Assembly (NCBI GenBank): GCA_021806865.1
Contig: JAKAPU010000195.1
Coordinates: forward strand, 1 to 5,066
Length of the DNA: 5,066 nucleotides
Reading direction: 5' to 3'
Source: an archaeon
Lineage (GTDB): Archaea > Thermoproteota > Nitrososphaeria > Nitrososphaerales > CADDZS01
In this document: in pieces, positions 1-5,066 of the stretch
How positions within the stretch are numbered: position 1 is the first letter of the stretch
Layout: each line of letters opens with the position of its first letter
Made by a program: the position numbers and the translations under genes
The notes under the pieces: generated by a model
The model's input: the letters and a program-made list of their open reading frames with translations, nothing else
The model's database searches: none
What the model was told of the DNA's origin: nothing

Positions 1-52
1 TTGTTTCGCTTCCTGAAACACTTGATCTTTGGATGATGCTGGTAGAAATTTC

Positions 53-1657
53 ATGCCAATCATTAAACCGGAAACAAAGAGGTTCGTGAAAGTTGCTTTC
101 AAACTCTTGCCAGTAGGAATCAATTACAGGCGAGATAGGAGAGAGATACGCAAAGCCGAGGGCAAGTTACTCAATCCGGAGAAGTATCGAAGACACGCCA
201 TCAAAGCTGTGGACGCGTTCATACAACTAGGCCCGGCATATATCAAACTCGGGCAGCTACTGTCGGTGAGGCCAGACATTCTTCCACAACCATACATCAA
301 CGAATTTGCGAAGCTACAAGACGAGGTTCCTCCGGCTCCATTTGGCGAAGTTAAACCAATTATTGAGCAGGAGCTTGGCAAGCCCATCTCAGATGTCTTC
401 GAGTCCTTTGACGAATTCGCAGTCACCGGTGCAAGTCTAGGACAGGTGTACAGGGCAGTCTACCAAGAGAAGAGCGTCGTCGTCAAGGTAAACAGGCCTG
501 GGATACGGGAGAAGATGGCTGTTGACACGAAGGTTCTCAAGCGTCTCGTCCCTCTGGTGGGTAGGTTCATAGATCGAGCGCTTGAATTCTCTGCGAAATC
601 TGTTATCGACCAGTTTTCGGATACAATCAAGGAAGAGATGGACTACAAATTCGAAGCAGCCAGCCTCTTGAAGATAAAGAAAAACCTGCGTTCGGAAAAA
701 GACATACTGATCCCGGGCATTTATCCTGAAGTATCTACTAAGCAGGTTCTCGTTTTAGATTACATTGACGGGATAAAAGTCTCCGATGTAAAGCGCCTTG
801 ATGAGACAGGAGTCGACAGAAAGAAACTTGCAAGACGCATAGCAAAAATCTTCTTTAAGATGCTACTGAGCCAGGATCTCTTTCACGCAGATCCGCATCC
901 TGGGAATATCTCAATCGCCACAACTGCTCTAACCGATGGAAAGACTTCAACCAAGATAATCCTCTATGATTTTGGGATGACTGGTACCCTTAACCAAGAG
1001 ACGCGTATGAAACTAATCAGGTTTTACACAGCTTTGGTAGATTACGATTCAGCAAAGGTGGTCGACGTGATGGTTGACCTCGGCCTATTACAGCCAGACA
1101 CCAACCGCTATGTAATCAGGCGTGGAGTTGAGTTGGCACTAGCAGACATGCACGGGCAGAAGGTGGAAGAGACGGAGGTCAAGGCGCTTATGGAGGTAGC
1201 AAACAGGACAATCTACCAGTTCCCATTCAAACTCCCGAAGAACCTCGTTCTCTACATGCGAATGCTTTCTATTCTTGAGGGTGTATGCCTGACGCTCGAT
1301 CCAAGCTTTCGCTTCGTGAAGATCCTGGGTAGCCTGATGGAAAGCGAGGGACTTGTCGACGAGGCATACAGGGAAGAAGTGAAGCAGATTTTATCCAGAT
1401 TCGTTAAAGCTTTGGATGCGACAATTGAGGTGGCGCCAATGCTCAAAGGATTATTGGAGCTAAACTACGACCCACTGGGACTTAGGACAAACCCACCAAA
1501 ACCAAAGAGCTCCGGATATGTTTGGGGAGTACTAACGGGCCTTGGGATCACAGGTGTTGCGGTCTCGTCGTATTACTTCACCACGTTCGATGGAAAGATA
1601 GGACTATTGGGATCATTGGCACTACTAGTAGCTTCTCTTGCCAGAGGAAGATCCTAA
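53..1657 (+). CDS. UbiB/ABC1/AarF-family atypical protein kinase, membrane-anchored
   Basis: This is a protein-kinase-like ABC1/UbiB (ADCK) family member. The family acts as ATPases or kinases tied to isoprenoid quinone and lipid metabolism at membranes; the archaeal substrate is not known. Seen, in 534-aa numbering: the family-specific KLGQ (KxGQ) motif at 65-68, followed by SVRPDILP; the nucleotide loop TGASLGQV near 125-132; the VVVKV lysine K145; the EEMDYKFEA signature near 194-202; the catalytic HADPHPGN at 278-285; and DFG at 306-308. Two hydrophobic stretches near 488-509 and 514-530 look like a C-terminal membrane hairpin, as in UbiB. Length is normal for the family. I chose ATG at 53; an in-frame TTG at 29 would add eight residues, and a stop at 14-16 limits further extension. 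No clear Shine-Dalgarno site is seen. It stands alone, convergent with DUF309. Family assignment is firm; the exact role in quinone biology is inference. Confidence 0.95.
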   Translation: MPIIKPETKRFVKVAFKLLPVGINYRRDRREIRKAEGKLLNPEKYRRHAIKAVDAFIQLGPAYIKLGQLLSVRPDILPQPYINEFAKLQDEVPPAPFGEVKPIIEQELGKPISDVFESFDEFAVTGASLGQVYRAVYQEKSVVVKVNRPGIREKMAVDTKVLKRLVPLVGRFIDRALEFSAKSVIDQFSDTIKEEMDYKFEAASLLKIKKNLRSEKDILIPGIYPEVSTKQVLVLDYIDGIKVSDVKRLDETGVDRKKLARRIAKIFFKMLLSQDLFHADPHPGNISIATTALTDGKTSTKIILYDFGMTGTLNQETRMKLIRFYTALVDYDSAKVVDVMVDLGLLQPDTNRYVIRRGVELALADMHGQKVEETEVKALMEVANRTIYQFPFKLPKNLVLYMRMLSILEGVCLTLDPSFRFVKILGSLMESEGLVDEAYREEVKQILSRFVKALDATIEVAPMLKGLLELNYDPLGLRTNPPKPKSSGYVWGVLTGLGITGVAVSSYYFTTFDGKIGLLGSLALLVASLARGRS

Positions 1658-1723
1658 GAAGCGGACATTGCGTGCATGAAGAAATAGAGTTGAGTGTTTC
1701 CTCTAACTCGCGAAAACAGCCAA
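1658..1723. other. Convergent intergenic gap between UbiB-type kinase and DUF309
   Basis: This gap of 66 bp lies between the TAA of the kinase gene and the TAG of the DUF309 gene, which face each other. Only short T-runs are visible (TTT near 1697-1699 on plus, TTTT near 1713-1716 on minus). I see no stem-loop, small gene or conserved RNA here. Confidence 0.4.
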
Positions 1724-2380
1724 CTAAGTGATGTCGACTCTTGGCGAAGATGAGCCGACAGAAAGTCTTACGTACTCAATACGCTTCGTCTCCTGCATTC
1801 GACTCAACATGTCTTTGAGTTCTTTCACATCCAACGAATAATACGAAGGCTCACTCCACTTACCAAGCTTTTCTAGAGCTCTTGGTATCATCCCAAGGCA
1901 AACATCATCCTCGTTTTTCTGTGCATGAACTAGGGCAGAAGCTGCGAGAATCATTCCCTGTTGCACTGCCTTTTCTTCTGTTTTTGTCTCCTTTCTCCAG
2001 ATTTGTTCCAGGGTCTCGTGGCACTCCCAATACCTCTGCTCGTTGAACAACCTGATTGATTCGTTAACCACCTTTCCCTTATCTTCAACCACGGTTGACG
2101 TTTGATCCCCTAGGTCGCGCTCGTCCAAGAGCTTTCCATACTCACCTATTAACGCCCTTATCGCGGAGTTCTTCGAAGCCTGATCAGAAGCGTACAAATC
2201 AAATTCTATCGCGACATTGGTGATACGGAGATTTTTCACGACACAGTTGAAAGGGTCAGTCTTCTTCCTGAATTCTATTATCAGCTGAAGACCTTCCTTT
2301 GGCAAGTATCGCCTCAAGTTCTCAAGCCGTACGAGGTACCTGCGCAATGACTTTTCTGTTATATCATCTAGTAAACGCAA
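1724..2380 (-). CDS. DUF309 domain protein with N-terminal archaeal extension
   Basis: This is a DUF309-family protein of unknown function. The C-terminal half carries the family signature: FNEQRYWECHETLEQIWR at about residues 112-129, then QGMILAASALVHAQKNE at 141-157. These form the two main helices of this all-helical fold, with conserved W, E and H residues. The first 95 or so residues are a separate segment with alternating strand-like and helical stretches (for example LRITNVAIEFDLYA near 51-64), which I recall as typical of archaeal members. The frame opens with TTG at 2378-2380; there is no in-frame ATG before the domain, and an in-frame stop lies at 2402-2404. A second TTG at 2345-2347 would shorten it by 11 residues, so the start is uncertain. 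The stop is TAG. It is divergent from the M19 gene across 40 bp. The domain call is firm, the biochemical role unknown. Confidence 0.85.
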   Translation of the reverse strand: MRLLDDITEKSLRRYLVRLENLRRYLPKEGLQLIIEFRKKTDPFNCVVKNLRITNVAIEFDLYASDQASKNSAIRALIGEYGKLLDERDLGDQTSTVVEDKGKVVNESIRLFNEQRYWECHETLEQIWRKETKTEEKAVQQGMILAASALVHAQKNEDDVCLGMIPRALEKLGKWSEPSYYSLDVKELKDMLSRMQETKRIEYVRLSVGSSSPRVDIT

Positions 2381-2389
2381 GTAATAATT

Positions 2390-2397
2390 TTTTAGAT
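2390..2397 (+). promoter_or_regulatory. Candidate archaeal TATA box for the M19 dipeptidase gene
   Basis: TTTTAGAT begins 31 nt before the ATG at 2421, inside the 40-bp gap between the divergent DUF309 and dipeptidase genes. This is the expected distance for a TFB/TBP promoter giving a leaderless transcript that starts at or near the ATG. The lack of any Shine-Dalgarno sequence before this ATG agrees. The same TTTTAGA string is found 32 nt before the start of the gene at 4879 (-). No equally good box is seen for the DUF309 start. Confidence 0.4.
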
Positions 2398-2420
2398 GAT
2401 TCTACTTTTCAGAGTACAAC

Positions 2421-3410
2421 ATGCCACCAATCCAAAATTCGGCAATTTCTATCGTGGACATGCATGCAGATATCCCATGGGATGTGAACAAAAGGAGGCG
2501 GGATAAGAAATATGCCAAGAGATCGGTGCTGGACGACCAGCACTTTCACAAACTCAAAAGTGGAGGTATTGCTGGATTCAACTCAATCATCTGGGTCGAA
2601 TCAGAGTACAAACCTCACCGCGCTCTGAGGAGAGGACTCGAGATCATTGACTCACTCTATGAAGATTTGACGCTAACAGAAAATTTTGCTCTTGCGACGA
2701 CTGGAAAGGAATTTGAAAAGATAGTCTACGACGGTAAAAAGATAGGAATGATTCTTGGAGTTGAGGGTGGAGAGCTGATCGAAGAAAGCCTTGCTGTACT
2801 GAGAGATTTCCATCGATTGGGGCTCAGATCATTTGGGTTTGTATGGAACGAGCGAAACCAGCTTGCTGATGGCTACGGGGAGGTGAATCGAAGGAATGGC
2901 GGGAGCGGCTTGAGCGAACTTGGAAAGTCCGTGGTGGAAGAGTGCAATAAGCTCGGGATAATTCTTGATGGAGCGCACATCACTCCCAATGGCCTATCAG
3001 ACATCTTGGAGCTGTCCAAAGATCCGATAATTGTCTCGCACGGATCCACCACTGCAAACAAGGGAACGCTCCGTCCTTTGAGCGACGAGCACCTTAAAAT
3101 GATAGCAAAGAATGACGGCGTGGCAGGAATATTTTGTGTGAATTACAAAAAATCAATGCCAACGCTAGATGTCTACTTGGATCACATCGAGCACGCCATC
3201 AGAGTAGCTGGATTAAACCATGTTGGCATCGGGTTTGACTACTGCGACTATATACACGACATTGGCTCATCTGTCGCGGTCAAAGGACTCGAGGATCATA
3301 GCAAATCTCAGAACGTCGTCCGCGGCCTTAGGAGGCGCGGGTTTCGAGATGCAGATATCGAAAAACTAGCAAAGCAAAACTTTTTGCGTGTGCTGAAGGA
3401 GGTAGCCTAG
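2421..3410 (+). CDS. Peptidase M19 (membrane dipeptidase / renal dipeptidase family)
   Basis: This is a dinuclear-zinc dipeptidase-type hydrolase of the amidohydrolase (TIM-barrel) superfamily; members cleave dipeptides, including ones with a C-terminal D-residue. Seen, in 329-aa numbering: DMHAD at 13-17 (ligands H15 and D17), the bridging acidic residue in GVEGG (E115), WNERNQLADG at 142-151, the metal-histidine site DGAHITPNG (H186), the second site PIIVSHGS (H207), R218 with SDEHLKMI, and GIGFDYCDY with D273 as the probable catalytic aspartate. All expected metal-site residues are present, so it should be active. No signal peptide or membrane segment is seen, so it is probably cytoplasmic. 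Length is short, as in other prokaryotic members. It starts at ATG without a Shine-Dalgarno site and ends naturally after LKEVA with TAG. Differences from the textbook motifs are EGGE in place of EGGH and GFDYCD in place of GSDFDG. True substrate unknown. Confidence 0.92.
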   Translation: MPPIQNSAISIVDMHADIPWDVNKRRRDKKYAKRSVLDDQHFHKLKSGGIAGFNSIIWVESEYKPHRALRRGLEIIDSLYEDLTLTENFALATTGKEFEKIVYDGKKIGMILGVEGGELIEESLAVLRDFHRLGLRSFGFVWNERNQLADGYGEVNRRNGGSGLSELGKSVVEECNKLGIILDGAHITPNGLSDILELSKDPIIVSHGSTTANKGTLRPLSDEHLKMIAKNDGVAGIFCVNYKKSMPTLDVYLDHIEHAIRVAGLNHVGIGFDYCDYIHDIGSSVAVKGLEDHSKSQNVVRGLRRRGFRDADIEKLAKQNFLRVLKEVA

Positions 3411-3518
3411 CGGCGATCATCCATTTCTCATGAACTAGGGCGTACAGCACATTTCATTTGGTACGCTGAATCGGGAATAGATTCTATCAACAACTCTGAT
3501 TGGGTCAAAAAGTACGGC
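3411..3518 (+). other. Start-less in-frame upstream extension of the HELCN gene
   Basis: This stretch of 36 codons lies between the TAG stop of the dipeptidase gene (3408-3410) and GTG 3519, in the same frame as both. Its translation, containing SHELGRTAHFIWYAESG and INNSDWVKKYG, reads like the N-terminal part of the downstream protein. It has no ATG, GTG or TTG. The rare start ATT at 3423 would give a 236-aa product beginning near SHELGR. The alternatives are loss of the true 5' end or a sequence error that removed the start codon. Confidence 0.5.
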
Positions 3519-4133
3519 GTGCCTTTTCTGGAAAAGGCATATGATGTGTATGGGAAAGACTTGTTTAGGCTTGGTGATCTCCCAAGACTCCCAGTGCAAG
3601 TCATTGTCAGATCCAGTGTTTCTTGCACTGGGAGTATCTCTGGTGCAGCGGCTGGCGGAGCTTTAAGCTACTGCGCAGGAGAATGGGCCTCAAATGCTTA
3701 CTGCTTCGGTATACTTGCCCATGAACTTTGCAACCTGTTCACTGGAGAGTGCGTGAGCGAGGGTTGGCCGACGGCCTGGTGGGCAAACCACAGATCGCCA
3801 TTCCCAACAATGGCAGCAAACGAAGTGATTAACAAGCTAGCCTCGGGCTATTACAGGATGTGGGGAGACTATAACGACCCACTCGTCCTTATGTTTGATA
3901 GGATGCAAAGGCAGTACCCACACATGTTTGCAAAAATGTTTCAAAGGATGCGTGAACTCGGAGTTAGGCTTGGAGGGCTGGACGAACCCCATTTGAGCCA
4001 CGTGATCTACTATTTCATGTTCTATGCCTCTGATTGGGAAGTGGGGCGTTTCTTCATCGTTCCACCAATGCCACCAATCAACCCTAGCTTGATGCAGAAA
4101 CTCGAAGACAAATACAAACTAGGTGTGCTCTAA
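3519..4133 (+). CDS. Conserved-looking protein with HELCN (HExxN) motif; 5' end uncertain
   Basis: I do not recognise a named family. With the first standard start, GTG at 3519, the product is 204 aa. It has a zincin-like string AHELCNLFTGE at residues 67-77, in which the second histidine of HExxH is replaced by asparagine, then a tryptophan-rich GWPTAWWANHRSPFPTM with H91. A helical second half contains YRMWGDYNDPLVLMFDR, GGLDEPHLSHVIYYFMFY and the proline-rich tail VPPMPPINPS. Five cysteines fall between residues 36 and 78. There is no signal peptide or clear membrane segment. The same frame is open back to 3411 and encodes protein-like sequence (HFIWYAESGIDSINN, then DWVKKYG) with no ATG, GTG or TTG, so the real protein probably starts upstream with an unusual codon or is truncated. 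It follows the dipeptidase gene in the same frame and may share its transcript. Metal binding is only a motif-based guess. Confidence 0.7.
   Translation: MPFLEKAYDVYGKDLFRLGDLPRLPVQVIVRSSVSCTGSISGAAAGGALSYCAGEWASNAYCFGILAHELCNLFTGECVSEGWPTAWWANHRSPFPTMAANEVINKLASGYYRMWGDYNDPLVLMFDRMQRQYPHMFAKMFQRMRELGVRLGGLDEPHLSHVIYYFMFYASDWEVGRFFIVPPMPPINPSLMQKLEDKYKLGVL
3587..3635. repeat. Perfect 14-bp inverted repeat within the HELCN gene
   Basis: The left arm at 3587-3600 (ACTCCCAGTGCAAG) is exactly the reverse complement of the right arm at 3622-3635 (CTTGCACTGGGAGT), separated by a 21-nt loop. It lies inside coding sequence, covering residues from about R23 to I40 of the HELCN protein (204-aa numbering). 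It has no T-tract and is too internal to be a terminator for either neighbour. Confidence 0.85.
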
Positions 4134-4174
4134 ACTATAGTCCTACACAGTTTGTACATTTCAACGATTCTACA
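4134..4174. other. Short convergent intergenic gap
   Basis: This is the 41-bp gap between the stop codons of two tail-to-tail genes (TAA ending at 4133 on plus, and TAA at 4175-4177 on minus). I see no stem-loop and only short T-runs (TTTG, TTTC), so no terminator can be assigned with confidence. Transcripts from the two sides probably overlap here. Confidence 0.4.
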
Positions 4175-4702
4175 TTACACTCCTCTTCCACATGTCCTTG
4201 GCTTTTTTCTCCTTTCATGCCGGCTGTCCACACGAATCTTCGAAACGCCTTTCAGAGTCGTCTGCTGCCATCCACTTCCTGCTGCGACATTAAACGTTCC
4301 GATGTAGCCATCCTGGAGTATCTCAAATGGCTTTGAAATCCTGTTTTGTTGGTCGAACTGGACGCTGCCTGGCCCACGGAATGATTCGAACCATGCAGGA
4401 AACACAAAATCAGAAACCAAGATACCATTCACATCATAGCCAAAAGAATCGCTTTCACACGCATCACAGACCTCGTATGTGTAGAGTACTCCACTAGTAT
4501 TGCTGCTCTGGACAAACACCGTAAGGTCGATGTCTGGATCTCCAAGCATCTCAAGTAGCTCATGACTCGCGGTCACAGTCCAGCTGAGTCCGTTCTTGAT
4601 ATCACTCTCTGCGAACACCTTGGCGAGTGGCATACCATTCACGGTGAGATCGTGGTAGCCCAACGCCCCGGCCTGATCCGTGTCATCGAAGATAGCCAGC
4701 AT
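4175..4702 (-). CDS. C-terminal part of a metzincin-like (HExxExxGxxD) protein, after an in-frame TAG
   Basis: The 175-codon frame begins with ATG directly after an in-frame TAG and is continuous in frame with the 58-codon piece at 4703-4879. Together they would make a 234-residue protein, which fits my memory of a family of unnamed bacterial proteins of about 230 aa. Seen in this part: DQAGALGYHDLT at 9-20; TASHELLEMLGDPDIDL at 44-60, in which H47, E48, E51, G54 and D57 match the spacing of the metzincin motif HExxHxxGxxH/D with Glu in the place of the second His; YEVCDACE at 76-83 with a CxxC pair; SDFVFPAWFESFRGPGS near 97-113; and a basic tail SRHERRKK. No signal peptide is seen. No Shine-Dalgarno site precedes this ATG, but the TAGATG arrangement could allow reinitiation. 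It may be a pseudogene fragment, a split gene or the result of a base error. Peptidase activity is unproven. Confidence 0.7.
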   Translation of the reverse strand: MLAIFDDTDQAGALGYHDLTVNGMPLAKVFAESDIKNGLSWTVTASHELLEMLGDPDIDLTVFVQSSNTSGVLYTYEVCDACESDSFGYDVNGILVSDFVFPAWFESFRGPGSVQFDQQNRISKPFEILQDGYIGTFNVAAGSGWQQTTLKGVSKIRVDSRHERRKKPRTCGRGV

Positions 4703-4705
4703 CTA
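4703..4705 (-). other. In-frame TAG stop interrupting the HELLE gene, followed by ATG
   Basis: On the minus strand the reading frame is TCA GAC TCC TAG ATG CTG GCT. Protein-like sequence runs on both sides without a frame change. A single G-to-A change in a TGG tryptophan codon would create this stop, and my recollection is that relatives have tryptophan near this point; both are inference. Confidence 0.75.
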
Positions 4706-4879
4706 GGAGTCTGAACTGGGAGTGGATTTTTTAGGCGCAAAAATAAGATCTGCATCAGTGCCGTAGACTGGGGCGAAATCCCTGTGCACCTGAGTTTGTA
4801 GAGCTGATATAGCCGACTGCACCTGTGTATCGGTCAGTACTGTGCTCTGATTCAGCACGCTTACACTGATGTTTGCCAT
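4703..4879 (-). CDS. N-terminal 58-residue piece of the HELLE gene, ended by in-frame TAG
   Basis: ATG at 4877-4879 opens a frame of 58 codons that stops at TAG 4703-4705 and continues in the same frame into the HELLE protein. The peptide starts MANISVSVLNQSTVLTDTQV and runs on through LQTQVHRDFAPVYGTDADL to FAPKKS. This is strand-helix-strand-like and, as I recall, matches the N-terminus of full-length relatives of the downstream part, which typically begin MANISV-like and contain a DFAP segment. The piece is therefore real coding sequence, not a chance short frame. No Shine-Dalgarno site is present, but a TTTTAGAG box lies 32 nt upstream. A 53-bp gap separates it from the phosphoesterase stop codon. 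Confidence 0.7.
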   Translation of the reverse strand: MANISVSVLNQSTVLTDTQVQSAISALQTQVHRDFAPVYGTDADLIFAPKKSTPSSDS

Positions 4880-4903
4880 GCAAACATAAAGGATGAAATC
4901 TTT

Positions 4904-4911
4904 CTCTAAAA
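4904..4911 (-). promoter_or_regulatory. Candidate archaeal TATA box for the HELLE gene
   Basis: On the minus strand, TTTTAGAG starts 32 nt before the ATG at 4879, nearly the same string and distance as the box before the dipeptidase gene (TTTTAGAT, 31 nt). This suits a leaderless or very short-leader transcript. If functional, the interrupted gene still has its own promoter. Confidence 0.35.
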
Positions 4912-4917
4912 CGTTCC

Positions 4918-4926
4918 GAAGAAAAA
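4918..4926 (-). terminator. Possible T-rich archaeal terminator after the phosphoesterase gene
   Basis: On the minus strand, six bases after the TGA stop of the phosphoesterase gene, comes TTTTTCTTC. Archaeal intrinsic termination often needs only a T-rich tract without a stem-loop. The tract is short, so this is a weak call. Confidence 0.3.
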
Positions 4927-4932
4927 CTCTAC

Positions 4933-5066
4933 TCAGATTGCATGAAACGTTTGGGCAGGTTGCGTGAAATCAAACGCTTCCGACATGTCATTCGCAGCTG
5001 CGTCTCTTGAGCTCAAATGAGCTAGTGCATATCGTTGCTCGATGAACTTCAGTATCGAGGTATGAT
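4933..5066 (-). CDS. Phospholipase C / acid phosphatase-type phosphoesterase, C-terminal end (partial)
   Basis: Only the last 43 codons and the TGA stop (4933-4935) lie in the window; the gene continues past base 5066. The visible peptide begins HTSILKFIEQRYALAHLSSR, continues DAAANDMSEAFDF, and ends QTFHAI. The HTSILKFIE segment, then a short linker and R-D-A-A-A-N with A-F-D-F, is the characteristic C-terminal signature of the phosphoesterase family that includes bacterial phospholipase C and AcpA-type acid phosphatases. The partial codon before the histidine ends in AT, consistent with the usual DHTS or similar. These enzymes hydrolyse phosphomonoesters or phospholipids and are usually secreted; the signal peptide would be outside the window. 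The family call rests on one short stretch but is distinctive. It lies upstream of the HELLE gene on the same strand, 53 bp away. Confidence 0.72.
   Translation of the reverse strand, partial: HTSILKFIEQRYALAHLSSRDAAANDMSEAFDFTQPAQTFHAI

Noticed and set aside
3..19. GTTTC/GAAAC short inverted repeat at the window start
   Set aside because: Only 5 bp per arm and at the window edge; no link to the kinase start can be shown.
124..426. Minus-strand 100-codon open frame opposite the kinase gene
   Set aside because: Low-complexity serine-rich translation antisense to a clear UbiB-family gene; a shadow frame.
3396..3403. AAGGAGGT, a perfect Shine-Dalgarno sequence near the HELCN gene
   Set aside because: It encodes the end of the dipeptidase (LKEV as CTG AAG GAG GTA), and no usable start codon lies 5-12 nt downstream, so it is most likely a by-product of the protein sequence.
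3408..4133. Readthrough fusion of the dipeptidase and HELCN protein across TAG 3408-3410
   Set aside because: The dipeptidase ends at a natural family-like C-terminus, so its TAG is the expected stop; sharing a frame with the next gene has a one in three chance.
4703..4705. TAG recoded as pyrrolysine
   Set aside because: No pyl genes are in the window, the group is not known to me for pyrrolysine use, and TAG also serves as the normal stop of the DUF309 and dipeptidase genes here.
4938..4971. Imperfect direct repeat TTGCATGAAACG / TTGCGTGAAATC with 22-nt spacing
   Set aside because: Only two imperfect copies, inside the phosphoesterase C-terminal coding region; probably chance.
5010..5023. 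Small palindrome AGCTCA-AA-TGAGCT
   Set aside because: A 6-bp stem with a 2-nt loop in coding sequence is short enough to arise by chance and has no supporting context.

Overview
The window looks archaeal, and most like a soil-type ammonia oxidiser (Nitrososphaera-like Thaumarchaeota/Nitrososphaerota). This rests on the archaeal-type DUF309 and M19 dipeptidase genes, frequent AGA/AGG arginine codons, starts without Shine-Dalgarno sites, and AT-rich boxes about 31-32 nt upstream of two start codons, as in leaderless archaeal promoters. The genus is an inference from memory of families, not a database result.

Left half (1-3410), ordinary chromosomal genes: a UbiB/ABC1/AarF-family atypical kinase with two C-terminal membrane segments (+, 53-1657); a DUF309-domain protein (-, 1724-2380) convergent with it; and an M19 membrane-dipeptidase-type metallohydrolase (+, 2421-3410) divergent from DUF309 across a 40-bp promoter gap.

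Right half (3411-5066), accessory in character: a conserved-looking protein with an HELCN (HExxN) motif (+, 3519-4133), whose open frame runs 36 codons further upstream to the dipeptidase stop with no standard start codon; a tail-to-tail gene on the minus strand (4175-4879) carrying the metzincin-like string HELLEMLGDPD (HExxExxGxxD), interrupted after codon 58 by an in-frame TAG directly followed by ATG; and the C-terminal 43 residues of a phospholipase C/acid-phosphatase-type phosphoesterase (-, 4933 to beyond the window end).

The genes do not form an obvious single pathway. The most notable points are the two neighbouring proteins with degenerate zinc-protease motifs, each with a damaged or unconventional 5' part, and a perfect 14-bp inverted repeat inside the HELCN gene. 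Possible explanations are a decaying acquired block, a gene translated as two pieces, or sequence errors; the sequence alone does not decide. No tRNA, rRNA, CRISPR array, insertion sequence or attachment site was seen.
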